A DNA stretch of 7,686 nucleotides from Gammaproteobacteria bacterium (lineage in GTDB: Bacteria > Pseudomonadota > Gammaproteobacteria > J044), in assembly GCA_026995955.1 (NCBI GenBank), contig JALWNJ010000050.1, positions 1-7,686 on the forward strand, written 5' to 3'. The position numbers and the translations under genes are program-made. Positions 6,029 through 7,686 of the stretch are shown piece after piece (the stretch's first letter is position 1; each line of letters begins with the position of its first letter). The notes under the pieces were generated by a model. The model was given only the letters and a program-made list of their open reading frames with translations. It ran no database searches and was not told the origin of the DNA.

Positions 6029-6817
6029 ATGGCAACTGCAAGACCCCCTGCCGTCGCCGGCATGTTCTATCCCGCCGATCTGGCCGAACTGAAGGCGATG
6101 GTCGACGGCATGCTGGCCGAGGCGGCGACCGACGAGGCGGCGCCGAAGGCGATGATCGTCCCCCATGCGGGCTATGTCTATTCCGGCCCGGTGGCGGCGA
6201 CCGCCTACGCGCGCCTGCTCAACCGCAGCCATCCGATCCGCCGCGTGGTGCTGTTCGGGCCGGCCCACCGGGTTCCGTTCCGCGGCCTGGCGGTGCCGAG
6301 CGTGGACTACTTCCAGACCCCCCTGGGCCTGATCCCCCTGGATCGCACGGCGATAGAGGCCCTGGAGCAGCTGCCGTTCGTGGTCGAGTCGGACGCGGCC
6401 CACGCCCAGGAACACAGCCTGGAGGTGCACCTGCCGTTTCTGCAGGAGACGCTGGGCGAGGGCTTCGAGCTGGTGCCGGTGGTGGTCGGCGATGCACGGC
6501 CGGAAGAGGTGGCCGAGGCCCTGGAGCTGCTGTGGGACGGTCCCGAGACGCTGATCGTCATCAGCTCGGATCTGACCCATTACCTCGACTACGAGACGGC
6601 GCGGCGCATCGACCGCGTCACCTCCGAGGCCATCGAGCATCTCCAGCCCGAGCGCATCGGATTCGAGCAGGCCTGTGGCCGCATCCCGGTACAGGGACTG
6701 CTGCTGGAGGCCCGTCGGCACGGTCTGCACGGACGGACCGTGGATCTGCGCAATTCCGGCGATACCGCCGGTCCGCGCGACCAGGTGGTGGGGTATGGTG
6801 CCTATGTCTTCGCGTGA
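6029..6817 (+). CDS. amrB: AmmeMemoRadiSam system protein B (Memo-like)
   Basis: This 262-residue protein has the full-length Memo fold (LigB-type extradiol dioxygenase relative). It opens with the typical RPPAVAGMFYP. Metal-site histidines line up with human MEMO1: H46 in VPHAGYVYSG (MEMO1 H49), H80 in FGPAHRVPFRG (H81) and H184 in SSDLTHYL (H192). Also present are AQEHSLEVHLPFL (126-138), ACGRIPVQGLL with C216, NSGDTAG (242-248) and VVGYGAYV at the end. MEMO1 C244, a copper/iron ligand, has no cysteine here; the region reads NSGD, as I recall for bacterial members. Human MEMO1 binds copper or iron; the bacterial role is unknown. A strong AGGAG six bases upstream supports the start. Its 3' end overlaps amrA in another frame, so the two are cotranscribed. 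Confidence 0.94.
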   Translation: MATARPPAVAGMFYPADLAELKAMVDGMLAEAATDEAAPKAMIVPHAGYVYSGPVAATAYARLLNRSHPIRRVVLFGPAHRVPFRGLAVPSVDYFQTPLGLIPLDRTAIEALEQLPFVVESDAAHAQEHSLEVHLPFLQETLGEGFELVPVVVGDARPEEVAEALELLWDGPETLIVISSDLTHYLDYETARRIDRVTSEAIEHLQPERIGFEQACGRIPVQGLLLEARRHGLHGRTVDLRNSGDTAGPRDQVVGYGAYVFA

Positions 6818-7376
6818 ATACAGTGACCGGGAACGGGCCATCCTGCTCGAAGTGGCCCGCCGTTCGATCGCCTACGGGCTGGACACCGGCCGCCCGCTGC
6901 CGGTGGAGGTGAGCGAGTTCCCGCCCCACCTGCAGGAGCATCGCGCCAGCTTCGTCACCCTCAACGAGAACGGCCAGCTGCGCGGCTGCATCGGAGCACT
7001 GGAGGCCTATCAGCCGCTGGTGAAGGACGTGGCCGACCATGCCTTTGCCGCGGCCTTCCAGGACCCGCGCTTCCCGCCGGTGCAGGCGCACGAGCTGCCG
7101 TTGCTGGAGATCCATGTCTCGGTACTCAGCCCGCCCGAGCCGATGCAGTTCCGCGACCAGGCCGACCTGCTGGCGCAACTGCGCCCCGGGGTCGATGGCC
7201 TGATCCTGCGCGCCGGCCATCATCAGGGCACCTTCCTGCCCAGCGTGTGGGAACAGTTGCCGCGGCGCGAGGACTTTCTGGCTCATCTCAAGCTCAAGGC
7301 CGGCCTGCCGCCCGACTACTGGAGCGACGACATTCAGGTGTGGCGCTATACCACGGAGGAGTTCTCCGACCGTTGA
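6795..7376 (+). CDS. amrA: AmmeMemoRadiSam system protein A (AMMECR1 domain)
   Basis: This 193-residue single-domain AMMECR1 protein carries the family signature LRGCIG (about residues 62-67) after RASFVTLNENGQ. It also has AFAAAFQDPRFPPV (the conserved DxRFPPV), ELPLLEIHVSVLSPPEP, DGLILRAGHHQGTFLPSVWEQ and LKAGLPPDYWSDDIQVWRY. The single Cys in LRGCIG is invariant in the family and may be functional. Biochemical activity is not known; its constant pairing with Memo-like and radical SAM genes suggests one pathway. ATG 6795 is chosen because AGGTGG at 6783-6788 lies six bases before it. ATG 6804, three codons later, would give the more family-like start MSSREYSDRERAILL. Either start lies inside amrB, whose stop is at 6815-6817, so translation is probably coupled. 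Confidence 0.94.
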   Translation: MVPMSSREYSDRERAILLEVARRSIAYGLDTGRPLPVEVSEFPPHLQEHRASFVTLNENGQLRGCIGALEAYQPLVKDVADHAFAAAFQDPRFPPVQAHELPLLEIHVSVLSPPEPMQFRDQADLLAQLRPGVDGLILRAGHHQGTFLPSVWEQLPRREDFLAHLKLKAGLPPDYWSDDIQVWRYTTEEFSDR

Positions 7377-7412
7377 GCCGGTTTCTGCCGGTGCTGGGGG
7401 CGCAAAAAGTTT

Positions 7413-7438
7413 GAACCTCGCCTCGGGCCGAGGCGACA
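7413..7438 (+). promoter_or_regulatory. Candidate ECF-sigma-type promoter with palindromic spacer
   Basis: GAACC at 7413-7417, preceded by an A-run and TTT (AAAAAGTTT), is followed by exactly 16 bases and then CGACA (7434-7438). GAAC with a CG-containing -10 at about 16 bases is the general layout of extracytoplasmic-function sigma promoters. The spacer is a perfect palindrome, TCGCCTCG-GGC-CGAGGCGA (7418-7436). It could alternatively be the stem of an amrA terminator, although no T-tail follows. It lies about 50 bases before the small exported-protein gene. Confidence 0.35.
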
Positions 7439-7486
7439 CAGGAGTGCAGGGACGAGTTCCCGTCGACCCGAGGAGAAACCAAACAG

Positions 7487-7686
7487 ATGCGACAGCCGAT
7501 CCTGATGATGTCTCTGGGCCTGGTCATGGGCCGCAGTCTGGCCGCGCCGCTGCCCGGACAAAACCCCGGACATCCCAATGACCCCTGCAGCCCCTACTGG
7601 CAGGGCCCGCCACCGGCCGTGCCCTGCGACCGGGCACGCCCGGCAAAGGGGCGGGCCGGTCCTCCCCGGGCCGGGGAGGACCGGCC
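7487..7686 (+). CDS. Small putative exported Pro/Cys-containing protein, 3' end outside window
   Basis: The frame is open from ATG 7487 to the edge (66 full codons, no stop seen), preceded by AGGAG at 7471-7475 with an 11-base spacing, longer than ideal. The start of the protein, MRQPILMMSLGLVMGRSLA followed by APLPGQ, resembles a signal peptide, with a likely cut after SLA (about residue 19). The mature part is short and rich in Pro, Gly and Arg, with two cysteines (CSPYW and VPCDR, about residues 34 and 47) that could form a periplasmic disulfide. I do not recognise a family. It lies 110 bases after amrA behind its own candidate promoter, so it is probably not an amr gene. The coding frame runs into a strong inverted repeat at the edge, so the true stop must lie just beyond or the call could be partly non-coding. 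Confidence 0.5.
   Translation, partial: MRQPILMMSLGLVMGRSLAAPLPGQNPGHPNDPCSPYWQGPPPAVPCDRARPAKGRAGPPRAGEDR
7654..7686. terminator. 14-bp GC-rich inverted repeat at the window edge, possible terminator
   Basis: GGCCGGTCCTCCCC (7654-7667) pairs perfectly with GGGGAGGACCGGCC (7673-7686) around GGGCC. The right arm ends at the last base of the window, so any T-run and further pairing cannot be seen. Its size and perfection fit an intrinsic terminator for the small gene upstream, in which case the end of that protein would be encoded within the hairpin. Confidence 0.5.

Noticed and set aside
5287..6912. Plus-strand open frame of 541 codons running across amrS, the divergent promoter and amrB
   Set aside because: It crosses an obvious regulatory region and is antisense to amrS and out of frame with amrB; its product is low-complexity Gly/Arg/Ala sequence.

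Overview
The window looks like chromosomal DNA from a GC-rich gammaproteobacterium. Evidence is the strong G/C bias at third codon positions, an E. coli-type YcaO, a YbfF-type esterase, a DUF2970 protein and an OmpA/MotB-type envelope protein. A free-living Chromatiales-like lineage would fit, but the genus cannot be read from this sequence. Genes are densely packed apart from one gap of about 520 bases. No transposase, phage gene, CRISPR array, tRNA or rRNA was seen.

Left part (1-3553). A ycaO gene on the minus strand runs off the left edge. Divergent from it is a tight three-gene plus-strand operon: a YbfF-like alpha/beta hydrolase, a UMF1-type MFS transporter and a small DUF2970 membrane protein. 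Both junctions are 4-base ATGA stop/start overlaps. The ycaO/hydrolase divergence holds a perfect TATAAT box facing ycaO.

Middle (3554-4803). A monocistronic gene for a secreted OmpA-family peptidoglycan-binding protein has its own good ribosome binding site and ends in a 13-bp GC-rich terminator hairpin. The following gap to 4803 is not coding. It holds a compact, highly structured DNA/RNA element: a 12-bp hairpin, a 9-bp hairpin, and a 132-base cloverleaf-like fold with a 12-bp closing stem and three arms. A 10-bp inverted pair and an 11-bp direct pair frame it. It looks like a dispersed intergenic repeat or an undescribed structured RNA, and is the least explained part of the window.

Right part (4804-7686). 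This is a complete AmmeMemoRadiSam locus. The radical SAM enzyme gene amrS is on the minus strand, divergent from an overlapping amrB (Memo-like) and amrA (AMMECR1) pair on the plus strand. The 127-base divergent region has strong ribosome binding sites, a plausible -10 box, and CGGATT repeated three times at 20- and 30-base offsets. The three proteins are widely co-occurring partners of unknown biochemical role. After amrA comes an apparently separate unit: a promoter-like GAACC-N16-CGACA element whose spacer is a perfect palindrome, then a small, probably exported Pro/Cys-containing protein of unknown function. Its reading frame is still open at the right edge, where a 14-bp inverted repeat lies.
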